From Candidatus Fermentibacterota bacterium (GTDB taxonomy: Bacteria; Fermentibacterota; Fermentibacteria; Fermentibacterales; JCC-6): a DNA stretch of 64,000 nt. The notes under the pieces are model-generated. The model saw only the letters and a program-made list of their open reading frames with translations. It searched no databases and was not told the DNA's origin. Within the stretch, counting starts at the first letter, position 1. Each line of letters starts with the position of its first letter. The position numbers were made by a program, and so were the translations under genes. Shown piece after piece: positions 17,999-28,600 of the stretch. The stretch covers positions 1-64,000 of the forward strand of contig WJMA01000017.1 in NCBI GenBank assembly GCA_014728175.1. The letters run 5' to 3'.

Positions 17999-18997
17999 CT
18001 AGATCTTCAGAAGCTTCAGCGACGAGCGAGCTCCCGAGGGATTGCTCACCACCACCATGTAAGTCCCCGTGAAGATCGGCTGGTCCGTACTCCGAGAGGA
18101 GAACACCAACTGGCCGTCGAAGGGACCCTCGTGCACCAGCGCTCCGGAAAGGCTGTAGATCCTTACGGTGGAGTTGGCGCCGAAGCCCCTAGCCGTGATA
18201 CACACGGATTCGGAGAACGGATTGCACGACGCGGATAGGCTGGTGCCCTCTACGGGTGCCAGCTCGTCATCTTCGACCGCCTCCGTCAGGTCGACCTTGT
18301 ATATCTTGTCGTTCTGGTGGTCACCCACCCAAAGGTACTCCTCGCTGTCGATGGTCACCCCCCGGGCGTAAGGGATCAAGGCGCTGCCTATCTGGTCGAC
18401 CATCTGGTCGTTGATGTTGTACAGACGGAGTGGTATGGAGGTCCAATCCGTGGCTACCCAGACGTAACCCTGATCGGTCACCGCTATGTCCCGGGTCTCG
18501 CTGGCGTACGTAAAGCTGGTCCAGTGATACCTGCTTGATATTCCGGGAGCCGTGTAGCGGTAGGTGCAGTTCTGAGCTCTGCTGCTTACGTACAGGTAAT
18601 TATTGCATCTGGTTGCGAGTCCCGTCACCGACGAGACCGGGTTGCCTCAACCACCGCACATGTACGTTGCGCCGAGATATCCCCCCGACTCGTTGAACTT
18701 GTATACGTAGGCGCTGGTGTAGCCGTTCCAGGCCCCGACGTATACGTAGCCGTTCTCGACGGCCAGGCCGGTGGCGTCGTAGCTGGAAGATATGGAAGCG
18801 TCGAAGGAGCTTAGTATGTCGCCGTTGGTGGGATCCAGCTGGTAGACCATGTCGGAGACCTCGTCAACGGCCCACAGCTTTCCATCCTCCCATCCCAAAC
18901 CGCATACGTTGTTACAGGGAGCGTCCAGGGTGAGAACCACGCTTTTGGCCGCCCCCACAGCCGCCAGCGCTAGAACCAAAACCAGTACCCTTTTCAT
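17999..18997 (-). pseudogene. Secreted beta-propeller-like protein, interrupted by one in-frame TGA
   Basis: The first 116 codons encode a signal peptide (MKRVLVLVLALAAVGAAKS) and propeller-like repeats (VCGLGWEDGKLWAVDEVSDMVYQLDP). They stop at TGA 18649-18647. The same frame resumes at once (GNPVSSVTGLATRCNNYLYV) and runs 216 more codons through further NHL/PQQ-like blades to a Por-like C-terminal domain ending SLKLLKI. Frame and composition are undisturbed, so a single change, for example TGG to TGA, explains the break. There is no start codon with a ribosome site just after the stop. If intact it would be an extracellular or surface protein of 332 residues. GAGGAGG precedes the ATG. Confidence 0.72.
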
Positions 18998-19139
18998 TGA
19001 CTCCTCCTCTTCGATTCCGTACAGAAATACAGCGAATCAATATGATATCTATATACTAGGATATTGATCGGGTGAACAGTTCCGCAACCTCCGTTCCTGC
19101 TCTTCGGTGCGTAAGAAGTGTCCTGAATGAGACAATCGG

Positions 19140-21173
19140 CTAAAGCTTCTCCGGAATCGCTCTCTGAAGCACCAGCGCGCACCTGCAGGGCAGGTAGACC
19201 CTGATTCGGTGGTTCCGGCTCTCTTCGCTTACCACGTCTTCGGCAAGGTATCGCTGCCCCGGCTCTATCCTGCCGTGTCCGCCGAATCTGCTTTCGTCCG
19301 TATCGAACAGCAGCTCGTACTCTCCGGGAGGGGTCTGGATCGGGTAATCGACGTAGGAGGAGGAGGGATGGAAGTTGAACAAAAAGAGGAGGCCTCCCCG
19401 TTCGAATACCAGCACCTTGTCCCGGTCTTCGCAGCGCAGCAGCCGGGGGTCGGCATCCCTGAGGAGGTGGCGGCTTCGGGCGAGCCGGATCATGACCCTG
19501 TCGAAATCGGCCAGGCGTCCGTACTTCAGTTCCGGGTCGTCGCGAAGGTGCCACTGGCGCCTGGCGTAGTGGTAGGACCAGTCGTTCCCTTCCCGGGGAA
19601 AGTCTATCCACTCCGGATGGCCGAACTCGTTTCCCATGAAGTTCATGTAGCCGAAGCCCGCGGTGGCCAGAGTCGCCAGTCGGATCATCTTGTGCAGGGC
19701 CACGCCCCGGTCCACGGACAGATTGTCATCGGAAAGCCTCATGTGGTGGTACATGTCCGCGTCCATCATCTCGAAGATCAGGGACTTCCCGCCCACCAGG
19801 GCTTGATCGTGGCTCTCGGCGTAACTGATGGTTCTCTCGTCCGGGCGTCTGTTGTTGAGCTCTTGCCAGAGCCAGGACAGGTTCCAGTCCTCGTCCCGGA
19901 AGTCGTTGACCAGTTTGAACCAGCAGTCCGGTATTCCCATGGCCATGCGGTAATCGAAACCGCACCCTCCGTCCTCGACCGGAGCGGCCAGCCCGGGCAT
20001 TCCACTGACGTCTTCGGCTATGGTGATGGCGTCCGGCCTCAGCAGGTGCACCAGCCTGTTGGCCAGCGCCAGGTAGACGTAGGCGTCCACGTCCACGGAT
20101 TCGTCGAAGTATCTGTCGTAGCTGGAAAACTCCACGCCCAGGCCGCGGTGGTGGTAGAGCATGCTGGTTATGCCGTCGAAGCGGAAACCATCGATGCGAT
20201 ACTCGTCCAGCCAGAACCGGCAGTTGGACAGCAGGAAGTGTCTTACCTGGGGCTTGCCGTAGTCGAAGCATCTTGATCCCCAGGCGGGATGGTACCCGCG
20301 GTCTCCCTGGTGGAAGTACTGGTAGGTGGTGCCGTCGAATCTGGACAGGCCCTCCACCTCGTTGGCCGCCGCATGGGAGTGCACCAGGTCCATAACTACG
20401 GATATCCCCATACCGTGAGCCTCGTCCACCAGCCATTTGAGGTCTTCGGGGGGACCGAACCGGGAGGAGGCGGCGAAGAAGCTGCTGACCTGGTAGCCGA
20501 ACGAGGCGTAGTAGGGATGCTCCATGACCGCCATCAGCTGCAGTACGTTGTATCCGGCGTCGACGATCCGGGGCAGCACCTCCTCACCGAACTCGCGGTA
20601 GGTACCTACCCCTTCCCGCTCCTGGGCCATTCCCACGTGGGCCTCGTAGATCAGAGGCGCGGTGGAGTCGCGGGGGGGCGGGTCGTTCAGCCACCTGTAG
20701 GGCTCCGGCGGCATCCAGACCTGGGCGTTGAAGATCTTGGAGGACCGATCCTGGACCACACTTCTGGCGTACGCGGGTATGCGATCCCCGCTTCCCCCGG
20801 GCCATCTCAGGAACAGCCTGTACAGGTCGCCGTGGGACAGGAGGTCGGGAGGGAGGTTCAACTCCCAATCACCGTTGTCGTTGATCCTGCGCAGGACGAG
20901 CGAGTCCGAGACCTTCCAGTCGGAGAAGGTACCCGTCAGGTAAATGGAGGTGGCGTTGGGCGCCCATTCCCTCAGAACCCAGCCCTCCGACGTCCGGTGC
21001 AGACCGTAGTACTCATGGCCGCAGGCGTGGTCGGCCAGGGAGCCGCCGGGCGGGGCTAGAGAGCGCTCCGCCTTTTCTATCCGCTTTCTTCTCCGCTTTA
21101 TCTCGCCCAGGTAAGGCCGGAGGTATGGATCGTCCTCAAGGGCCGATAAGCGGTCTTCTGAGCATCTTCTCAT
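19140..21173 (-). CDS. glgB: 1,4-alpha-glucan branching enzyme, eukaryotic-type (GH13_8-like)
   Basis: The 677-residue protein has an N-terminal CBM48 (about 55-150, YYGLHRTSEGWVLREWAPNATSIYLTGTFSDW) and a GH13 barrel with DGFRFDGITSMLYHHRG near 329 (nucleophile Asp), EDVSGMPG near 387 (acid/base Glu) and YAESHDQALVGGKSL near 454. The DG(I/V)TSMLYHHRG form and the overall layout are those of plant, animal and some bacterial branching enzymes rather than the E. coli group. It makes alpha-1,6 branches in glycogen. The start overlaps the end of glgA by 38 bases with only one suitable ATG. It is the last gene of the glycogen operon; no clear hairpin follows. Confidence 0.94.
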   Translation of the reverse strand: MRRCSEDRLSALEDDPYLRPYLGEIKRRRKRIEKAERSLAPPGGSLADHACGHEYYGLHRTSEGWVLREWAPNATSIYLTGTFSDWKVSDSLVLRRINDNGDWELNLPPDLLSHGDLYRLFLRWPGGSGDRIPAYARSVVQDRSSKIFNAQVWMPPEPYRWLNDPPPRDSTAPLIYEAHVGMAQEREGVGTYREFGEEVLPRIVDAGYNVLQLMAVMEHPYYASFGYQVSSFFAASSRFGPPEDLKWLVDEAHGMGISVVMDLVHSHAAANEVEGLSRFDGTTYQYFHQGDRGYHPAWGSRCFDYGKPQVRHFLLSNCRFWLDEYRIDGFRFDGITSMLYHHRGLGVEFSSYDRYFDESVDVDAYVYLALANRLVHLLRPDAITIAEDVSGMPGLAAPVEDGGCGFDYRMAMGIPDCWFKLVNDFRDEDWNLSWLWQELNNRRPDERTISYAESHDQALVGGKSLIFEMMDADMYHHMRLSDDNLSVDRGVALHKMIRLATLATAGFGYMNFMGNEFGHPEWIDFPREGNDWSYHYARRQWHLRDDPELKYGRLADFDRVMIRLARSRHLLRDADPRLLRCEDRDKVLVFERGGLLFLFNFHPSSSYVDYPIQTPPGEYELLFDTDESRFGGHGRIEPGQRYLAEDVVSEESRNHRIRVYLPCRCALVLQRAIPEKL

Positions 21174-22671
21174 ATAGATCTATGTATTGTTTTGCCGTAA
21201 CGGCATGGTTGAATCTTTCTTCGCTCTCCCGCATTATCCTGGCGATCTGCTCCTTCCGGATCGTGCTCGGCAGCCGGTAGAAGTCCATCGCCCGGTCCAT
21301 CGCCCAGCGCAGGCCCGGCGGGTCCCAGACCTCGAATACGAAACCGTTTCCCTCGTTCCTCGATACATCAAGGGGGGACACAGTATCGTGTAGACCTCCG
21401 GTGTCCGATACCACCGGCAGGCAGCCGTAGATGCTTCCTATCATCTGGGGAAGGCCGCACGGCTCGAACAGCGAAGGCATGATCATGAAGTCCGCTGCCG
21501 CGTATCCCAGCCTGGAAAGATTCTCGTCGAAGTCGCAGACGGCGACCCTTCCGTGCAGGTCGTGGAATCTGGCTATGTCATGGAAGTGTCTCTGGTAAGA
21601 TCCGTTGGCTATCACGGCTATCTGCAGCCCGCTCTCCCAGTAGTCGGAGACCATCTCGTACATGATCTCGGCAAGCAACTGGGGTCCCTTTTGAGTCGGA
21701 TCCAGCCTGGACGGCCAGAAGAACAGGGCTGCCGTGGGATCCTCGGCCAGACCCAGCCTTTCCTGCAGTCGGAGCTTGTTCTTTCTTTTGGCCTGTGCGT
21801 GATCCTCCCAGGAGTAGTTGACCTCGATACCGGGGTCGGTGCGGGGATTGAAAGAGGGATTGGGGGCGTTGAGGATTCCGAAGGCGCATCCGGCCAGCAG
21901 CTTGTTGGCCAGCTCGCGGCGAACGCTGTCCGGAACGAATCTGTGACGTCCCTCGCATACCTCCCGCAGAAAGGTGGGGCTGACCGTGTTTACGAAATGG
22001 GCGGCGAATATCCCGCTGGTAAGAAGGTCGACTGGATTGGACCAGCGGGTCTCCTCGTAGGTGTGGGAAGGGCGGACGTAGTAAAGGTCCGTCCAGAACT
22101 CGGCCGCGTCTATGCCCCTGTCCTCAATCTCCGACAGGGTGATCTCCTGGGTGTGGATGTTGTGCACCGTGAAAAGGCAGGGCACGCCGGTCCTTCTGGC
22201 CATCGCCGGTACCAGCCCGGTCATCCAGTCGTTGCAGTGGATGAGGTCGGGATCGACTTTGGGAAGGATGTTGTTGATCACCTCCCTCTGGAAGGCAAGG
22301 CTCAGCTTCTTTCCCTCGCCATGGTAGCAGCTGTACACCTCGTCCCGATAGTGGAATATCCTGTCCTCGGCCAGATGTATCCGGGCGTCGCTGAGAATCT
22401 CCCGGTAGGCCCTGAGCTCACGGTCTATAAGCTTGCCGGCCTCTATGTTGAACATCCGTCGATAGTGGGGAAGAGCAACGTGGACGTCGGCGCCGAGCTC
22501 GAAGAGCGCGGCCACCAGCGAGGCGGAGACGTCCGCCAGCCCGCCGGCTTTGGCCCTCAGGGTTTGGGCTATGTTGCCCATCTCCCGGGGAAGGTAGGTG
22601 ATCTCCGGGGTTACCACCAGTATTCTCGGGCCCCTGGAAGCGCCTTTCGAAGTCCTCCGGCGGGCCGTCAC
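21136..22671 (-). CDS. glgA: Glycogen synthase (GT5)
   Basis: The 511-residue protein starts its homology at PRILVVTPEITYLP and has the donor-binding AKAGGLADVSASL, a middle HNIHTQEITL, and the C-terminal MIMPSLFEPCGLPQMIGSIYGCLPVVSDTGGL of GT5 enzymes. It extends alpha-1,4-glucan from a nucleotide-glucose donor, usually ADP-glucose in bacteria. GTG 22671 overlaps the stop of the phosphorylase gene as GTGA, the usual sign of coupled translation; the longer in-frame opening to 22773 only shadows that gene. No glgC lies in this operon, so the source and type of donor are open. Confidence 0.93.
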   Translation of the reverse strand: MTARRRTSKGASRGPRILVVTPEITYLPREMGNIAQTLRAKAGGLADVSASLVAALFELGADVHVALPHYRRMFNIEAGKLIDRELRAYREILSDARIHLAEDRIFHYRDEVYSCYHGEGKKLSLAFQREVINNILPKVDPDLIHCNDWMTGLVPAMARRTGVPCLFTVHNIHTQEITLSEIEDRGIDAAEFWTDLYYVRPSHTYEETRWSNPVDLLTSGIFAAHFVNTVSPTFLREVCEGRHRFVPDSVRRELANKLLAGCAFGILNAPNPSFNPRTDPGIEVNYSWEDHAQAKRKNKLRLQERLGLAEDPTAALFFWPSRLDPTQKGPQLLAEIMYEMVSDYWESGLQIAVIANGSYQRHFHDIARFHDLHGRVAVCDFDENLSRLGYAAADFMIMPSLFEPCGLPQMIGSIYGCLPVVSDTGGLHDTVSPLDVSRNEGNGFVFEVWDPPGLRWAMDRAMDFYRLPSTIRKEQIARIMRESEERFNHAVTAKQYIDLYEKMLRRPLIGP

Positions 22672-25232
22672 TGACCGTCGGCCCAGGTTATGAAGCCGGG
22701 TATCAGCCTCCGCCACTCGTCTCCGGAAGGGACCACCCGGGCGGTCAAGCCGAAACGCCCCGTCTCGCGACACTCGACCTCCTGCCTGTAGATTAGGCCT
22801 CCGTCGGGCGTTTCCTCCACCATCTGCATCTTCTGCACGTTGGTTCTCACTATCTTGCTCTCCGAGTTGACGGGGCCGTAGTAGGCCTCCACGTCAACCT
22901 CTTCGGGGGTAAGCTCTCCCAGGCGTACCACCGCTTCCACGGTGAACCTGTCACCGACGTGCAAAGCCGAGATGTCCCTGTCGGTACGGGGAACCCCCAT
23001 TCCGATGCCGTCCCAGTGGGAGCGAAGCCTTTCCGCCTGTTGCACCAGCCTTTGGGCCTTCGCCGCATCGTTCTCCCAGAGCTCCCCATGGGCCTCTAGC
23101 GCCGGGCGGTACATCAGTCTGTCGTACTCGCCCACCATGCGATGCGTGGTGAAGTAGGAAAAGGCGGTTTCTATGGAGCTCTTCATCATTCTCACCCAAT
23201 TCAGGGGGATGCTGCTCTCGGAACGATCGTAGAAGCAGGGGATAACCTCATCCTCCAGAAGATTGTACAAGGCGTTGGACTCGACGGCGTCCTGGTACTC
23301 GGTGTTGTCGTACTCCTCACCCTTGCCGATCACCCACCCGCAGTCGGGGTCGTAGGCCTCGGCCCACCAGCCGTCCAGTATGCTCAGGTTGAGAGCGCCG
23401 TTGATGGCCGCCTTCATCCCCGAGGTGCCGCTGGCCTCCATGGGTCTGCGGGGGGTGTTGAGCCAGACATCCACGCCCTGCACCAGGTACCTGGCCATCT
23501 GGATGTCGTAGTCCTCCAGGAATACCATACGCTGCCTCATCCCTGGCCTTTGGGCGAAGCGCACCAGCTCACGTATGATGCTCTTGCCCGTCTCGTCGGC
23601 CGGATGGGCCTTTCCGGCGAAGATCATCTGGATCGGCCGGTCTTCGTTGCTCAGAATGCTCTCCAGCCGCTGGGGATTCTTCAGTACGAGGTGGGCCCTC
23701 TTGTATTCCACGAATCTCCTGGCGAAGCCCACGGTGAGGGCGTCGTGGTTCAGCACGCCCCGTATTTCCTCTATCTGGGCCTTGGTGGCGTGTCTGGCGC
23801 TGTACTGCCTCTCCGCCAGCTCCCGCGCGGTCCTCACCAGCCTGGACCGGCCGGTCTCATGCGCCCGCCAGAGCTCCTCGTCGGGAATCTGGGAGATCTG
23901 GGACATGCCGTCTTCGTCCAGCTGTTTTGTTCGCCACTCCGGGCTCAGATAGGAGTCCAGCAGATCGCCGATGTCCGACAGCACCCAGGATGCGGCATGA
24001 ATGCCGTTGGTCACGTGGCTTATGGGTATCTCATCCTCCGGCCTGTCCGGCCAGAGATGGGACCACATGGAGCGGGTGGTGCTTCCGTGCAGGTCGCTTA
24101 CCCCGTTTGCGAAATGCGAGAGCCGTAAGGCGAGAACGGTCATGTTGAGCTCCCCGTTCTCGCTGTCGTTGCCGGGGGACCTTCCCCAGGAGATCACCTC
24201 CGAGGGGTCTAGACCGGTCTCGTCCCGCATGGCTTTTAAATGCTTCCCCACCACCTCGGAAGAGAAGGTCTCGTTGCCGGCGGGAACGGGAGTATGCGTG
24301 GTGAACACGCTGGTTCGCCCCACGATCTCGGCCGCGGTCCTGGTGTCGAGTCCCCGGTCCTTGACCAGGTGGGAGATGCGGGCCAGGGCGGCGAACGCGG
24401 CATGCCCTTCGTTCATGTGGCAGACCGGAGGGTCGAACCCCATACGGAGGAGAGCCTTGAAGCCGCCGAACCCCAACAGAAACTCCTGTCTCAGGCGCAC
24501 CTCTCTGTCGGAGTCGTAGAGGTAGGAGCCTACGCTTCGTAGCTCCGGGGGGTTCTCGGTCGTATTCGGGTCCAGCAGCAACAGGGGAACCCGCCCCATG
24601 TCCGCCCGCCATACGGCGGCCATGAGCCTTCCCTCGGGCAGGGGAATGGACACGTATATCTGCGAGTTCCGGTCGTTGGTTACCTTCCGCAGAGGAAGGT
24701 GATGGACCTCGTTCTCCAGCCAGGATTCCTGCTGCCATCCCTCCTCGTCGAGGTACTGATGGAACCTTCCGCAGCGGTACAGCAATCCCACCGCCACCAG
24801 GGGAAGGTCCAGGTCGGAGGAAGATTTCAGATGATCGCCCGCCAGGCAACCCAGGCCGCCGGAGTATATGCGCAGGCTTTCGTGAATTCCATACTCCAGG
24901 GAGAAGTAGGCTATGGTCGCCCTTTCGGGGTCGCTCCTGTCTTTCTCGCCGGCGTCGGACACCTCCTTCTCGAACCGTTCCCTGACCCTGGCCATACGGC
25001 TCATGAAGCCGTCGTCCTCCAACAGGGCCTGGAAACGCTCCTGGGGTATCTCGCAGAAAAAAGTAAACGGGTTGTGGTCCTTCTCCTTCCACAGCCTGGG
25101 GTTGATACGCCTGAACAGCTCGATGGCGTCCGGGTTCCAGCACCACCAGAGGTTGTGGGACAACGTTTCCAGGAATTCCAGCTCGGACGGTAGAGCGGGG
25201 GCTACGTTGAAGAGCTGTATCTTTTTACTCAA
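22668..25232 (-). CDS. glgP: Alpha-glucan (glycogen) phosphorylase, GT35
   Basis: The protein has about 854 residues. It has the N-terminal DUF3417 segment (LSHNLWWCWNPDAIELFRRINP) of the short alpha-glucan phosphorylase group. The PLP-binding region reads TSGMKAAINGALNLSILDGWW, with Lys for the Schiff base. MNEGHAAF and FTTHTPVPAGNE blocks are also present. It releases glucose 1-phosphate from glycogen. The start is uncertain: TTG 25232 has GGAAGG and GGTGGG upstream, and GTG 25262 is the longest option. It is preceded by the CBM48-like gene and overlaps glgA by four bases. Confidence 0.93.
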   Translation of the reverse strand: MSKKIQLFNVAPALPSELEFLETLSHNLWWCWNPDAIELFRRINPRLWKEKDHNPFTFFCEIPQERFQALLEDDGFMSRMARVRERFEKEVSDAGEKDRSDPERATIAYFSLEYGIHESLRIYSGGLGCLAGDHLKSSSDLDLPLVAVGLLYRCGRFHQYLDEEGWQQESWLENEVHHLPLRKVTNDRNSQIYVSIPLPEGRLMAAVWRADMGRVPLLLLDPNTTENPPELRSVGSYLYDSDREVRLRQEFLLGFGGFKALLRMGFDPPVCHMNEGHAAFAALARISHLVKDRGLDTRTAAEIVGRTSVFTTHTPVPAGNETFSSEVVGKHLKAMRDETGLDPSEVISWGRSPGNDSENGELNMTVLALRLSHFANGVSDLHGSTTRSMWSHLWPDRPEDEIPISHVTNGIHAASWVLSDIGDLLDSYLSPEWRTKQLDEDGMSQISQIPDEELWRAHETGRSRLVRTARELAERQYSARHATKAQIEEIRGVLNHDALTVGFARRFVEYKRAHLVLKNPQRLESILSNEDRPIQMIFAGKAHPADETGKSIIRELVRFAQRPGMRQRMVFLEDYDIQMARYLVQGVDVWLNTPRRPMEASGTSGMKAAINGALNLSILDGWWAEAYDPDCGWVIGKGEEYDNTEYQDAVESNALYNLLEDEVIPCFYDRSESSIPLNWVRMMKSSIETAFSYFTTHRMVGEYDRLMYRPALEAHGELWENDAAKAQRLVQQAERLRSHWDGIGMGVPRTDRDISALHVGDRFTVEAVVRLGELTPEEVDVEAYYGPVNSESKIVRTNVQKMQMVEETPDGGLIYRQEVECRETGRFGLTARVVPSGDEWRRLIPGFITWADGQ

Positions 25233-25317
25233 TACTATGCACCCACCTTCCGGTCGAGGCACCTGGGGTCTGGCTGGTAAGCGGCCGGGCTTCTACCGGC
25301 GTTTCTTTTCTTACGGA

Positions 25318-25596
25318 TCACTCCACGACTATCACGCTGTTAAGCGATCCGAGGCCGTTCGGTGTCCAGTCCGGGCACTCCGGATCTATCTGCCAGACTC
25401 CGTCGGTGATGAACTTGTACTCGTGCCTGCCCTTGGGAAGCATCAGGGTCGCTTCGTGCACCCCGTCCCGGTAACGGAGCTTCTTTTGTTTGGGGTTCCA
25501 GCCGTTGAAGGTCCCCGCTACGTACACCTCGGTGTCTTTTTCGGCGTGGAGCCTGAAGGTAACCTTTCTGCGTCCCGCCAAAGGTGATCTGGCCAT
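25318..25596 (-). CDS. CBM48/AMPK-type glycogen-binding small protein
   Basis: The 92-residue protein is a single early-set carbohydrate-binding domain: VTFRLHAEKDTEVYVAGTFNGW, a LPKGRHEYKFITDGVW block and GSLNSVIVVE. This is the pattern of the AMPK beta glycogen-binding domain. The conserved Trp and Lys residues for glucan contact are present. There is no catalytic domain. It may tether enzymes to glycogen or regulate them; this is inferred from its place between the debranching and phosphorylase genes. ATG 25596 follows AGGAGG by six bases. Confidence 0.85.
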   Translation of the reverse strand: MARSPLAGRRKVTFRLHAEKDTEVYVAGTFNGWNPKQKKLRYRDGVHEATLMLPKGRHEYKFITDGVWQIDPECPDWTPNGLGSLNSVIVVE

Positions 25597-25690
25597 TTCC
25601 TTCCTCCTCAACTCGAGCGTGGAGCCGACTTCGGTGCCATTTCCCCGTGCGGTAATATGAAGCCGGGGTTCACGGGGTGTTATCCCAGTG

Positions 25691-28600
25691 TCATGAATCT
25701 TTCAAGAAAATAAGCACCCTGAGCGTCTCCGAGCATCCCCAGGCCTGCGCCCCGCATCCCCGGAGATGATGCGGATCGTCTCCGTCCAGTATCTCCGGCA
25801 CCTGTCCCACGCAACCGCGGTCGATTACCTCAGTGCAGCTTCCCAGCAGCGCCAGGGCCTTTTCCCGCACCTTCCCGCCGTAGGTCAGGTACAGCGCCTC
25901 GACGTAGGAGGGAAGCAGCCAGGTCCAGGCCGTTCCGTTGTGGTAGGCCGGTTTGCGGCCGGTGTCATCTTCGCCCAGATATCTCCCCTGGTAAGGGCGC
26001 AAAGGATCGTTCAGGGGCTTTCCACCAAGGGTGATGGGCAGCTCGTAGCTCACCGGCCTGTCGGCCAGGCTACGCAAGCCTCCGGGCACCAGAAGCTCCC
26101 CGCAGGACCAGAGAATCTGTCCGCACAGACTCGGATCGTCAACCGCCCCCATCGTGACCGCGAAAAGCTGGTTGGGTCTGAGATGATCGTCTGCGTCAGC
26201 CTTCTCCGCAGGGCATCCGGGGCCGCAATGCAGGCAATCGCTGAGCCATTCGGCCCCCGTCTCCCCGGAGAGCCGCCTGACGAAGTAGCGGTGGATGGAG
26301 CTCTTCACCTTATCGGCCAGTCGGTTCCACTCCGGGTCGTCGTCCAGCCGGGCCAGTAGCCGCAGCGCATGGTACCACAGGGCCTGTATCTCCACCGGAT
26401 AGCCCTCCCGGGGCGTGCCGGGAGGATGATCCGTATCCATCCATGTGAAATGGGCCGGGCTGTGGATCAGGCCGCTCTCGGGGTCCATCCTTATGCCATT
26501 CGGCGTTCCGTCCACGTAATTCCGGCCGATGGAGAGCATCACGTCCCGCATGGTTCGTCCGCCGCAGTCGGATTCCGGCAGATCATCGACGCCAAAGTCC
26601 AAAAGGTCGGAGCATGCTACGAAAAGCCAGAGGGGGGCATCGGAGGTGTCGCGGTTGGAGTCGTCCTCTCCCCGGATCATGTTGGGAAGGGTGCCGGAAC
26701 GCTCGAAACCCGCCAGACACTCCAGAATGCCCTGGGCCCGTTCGATCATGCCCGCAGCGACCATGCCCCTGAGAAAAACCAGCGTGTCCCGGCCCCAGTC
26801 CAGGAACCAGGGGTAGCCCGCGATCACCGCGTGGCCCCCTCCCCGTCGAACAACGAAGTCATCCATTGCCAGGCGGAGGGTTTCCTTTAGGGACGGTTCG
26901 ACCGGATGGTCGCTCCTTCCATCTTGCGGGGAGACCCCGGATTCGCTCCCCGGAGCCGAGGCCGTGATTATCATCTCCCCGCCTCCGTTCATGGTGGTGG
27001 TGAGGTAGCCGGGGCTGAAGAGATCCGAGGAGTCTCCCAGTCCCCGCTCGGCGTCCAGAGGATGCCCGACCATGTAGGTCCACTCCGGTTGATGCACGTA
27101 CTCGGCGTTGTAGGCGGTGACCTCCAGCCTTTCGTTCTTTCCCGGAGAGAAGACGAAGCCGTTGCCCGTGGGGGTAACGCTTGGGGGCCACGACTGCTCC
27201 GGGCCGGCGTAGGCCTTCGTCTTTTCGTGGTTCGTGCGCATCTCCACGTCCGGCCTTACTATCAGCCGAACCGGCACCTCCGACGGAAGGTCGACGGCGT
27301 CTTCCGCAGAGCACTCCCGCCTCAGACTGATCCGGGTGGCGTTTTGGCCGTAGATCATCGCCACCCGGATGGTCAGGGAGACCGTCCTTCCCTGTCCCAC
27401 CGGAACCAGGAATCGCCACGACACCTCTCCACCCGGTTCTCCGTGGAAGGACCGCAGACAGTGAACGTCGATTGGCCGGGAGTAGTCCCGCCAGACCAGC
27501 CAGGTCCGGATACGGGTAAGCATGACCGTTCTGTCCGAAGGGAAGTCCGGCTCTGGATTGGCCGCCAGAAGAGCGTCGTACTGGCTTCGGATCTCTCCCC
27601 ACGATCCCCGTACCTGAGCCATTCCTCCCAGCCCGTTGGTGGATATCGCGTAGATTCCCAGCTCCTCGACCTCCCGCCTGTCGAAGGAAGTTCTGATGGG
27701 CGGCGTCGCCTCGGCCAGCACCAGCAGGTTCGATTTCGAATGCACCGTTCGGTCGGGACGGTGAACGGTCAGGTCCAGTCTGCACCTCACGTGACTCTCG
27801 GCGGCCGGGGGAGGGCGCAGGAGTACGAAGTGGTAACCTTCCTCGGCCTGGATCGATCTCTCGGTCGAACCCGTCTTCCCCTGCGTTTCCAGCCTGAGGC
27901 TGAATCGGTAGTCCGCCCTGGCGTAAAGAAGACAACCGGGAGGTACCATCACCACCCTTCCGGTGTCCTCCGGCCATCTCCATGGAACCAGGGGAACGGG
28001 CTCCCCTCCGGACGCCCGGCGGCAGAACCTCCGGGGATTCCGGCCCATCTCCCGGGCGGCGGCATCCGAGTCTTCCTCTTCCAGGTCGGTTTCGCTTCGG
28101 TAGTGGGTGAGTACTTCCAAGGCCTTCTTGCGCAGAGCCTGCTTCCTGATCCGCTCCGGAACGTTACGGTCGTGTCGCGGGGAATCTTCCAACAATCGCA
28201 GGAGCTCTTTCTCGGGAGTCAGGCATAGAACCTCTCCCGGCCGAAGCCTGACCATCGCCGGTTCCAGGCCCTCGGGGAGGCGTACCTTCCGTTCGGACAG
28301 CAGATCGTATAAAACCCCCGGGTAAAGATCCGCTGGATGGTCCCAGTGGACTTCCTCCTCCCGGTCGTGGCTGAGGTTGGCCAGAACGAGCAAAGGCTTT
28401 TCCTGCCCGGCGGATATTCTCAGAACGGCCAGGGCGTTTCCTCCTCCCCGGGTTACGATCTCCGGGCGGCCTCCGGCGTGGAAGGCAGGATGGACCCGCA
28501 GTATCCGGTTCAGCCTTGCGATCCATTCGACCTGGTTGCTCTCGCTTCCCCAGTTGAGCGGGGGGCAGCCGTGTACGTCCACCTTCTCCGTCGCCAGCCA

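Noticed and set aside
18647-18649. Selenocysteine or recoded TGA in the secreted propeller gene
   Set aside because: No selenocysteine-insertion hairpin was recognised just after the codon, TGA ends other genes normally, and the context (GG-TGA-GNP) does not resemble a redox site.
19209-20276. 355-codon plus-strand frame opposite glgB, and similar long frames opposite glgA, glgP and the debrancher
   Set aside because: All are mirror frames of conserved enzymes in GC-rich DNA with no recognisable domain.
22672-22773. Longer start for glycogen synthase
   Set aside because: It overlaps the phosphorylase gene by more than 100 bases and has no homology; GTG 22671 overlaps the stop in the usual way.
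25643-25677. Hairpin CCCCGTG/CACGGGG between the debrancher and CBM48-like genes as a terminator
   Set aside because: The loop is 21 bases and there is no T run; the genes around it clearly form one operon, so at most it is an internal processing site.
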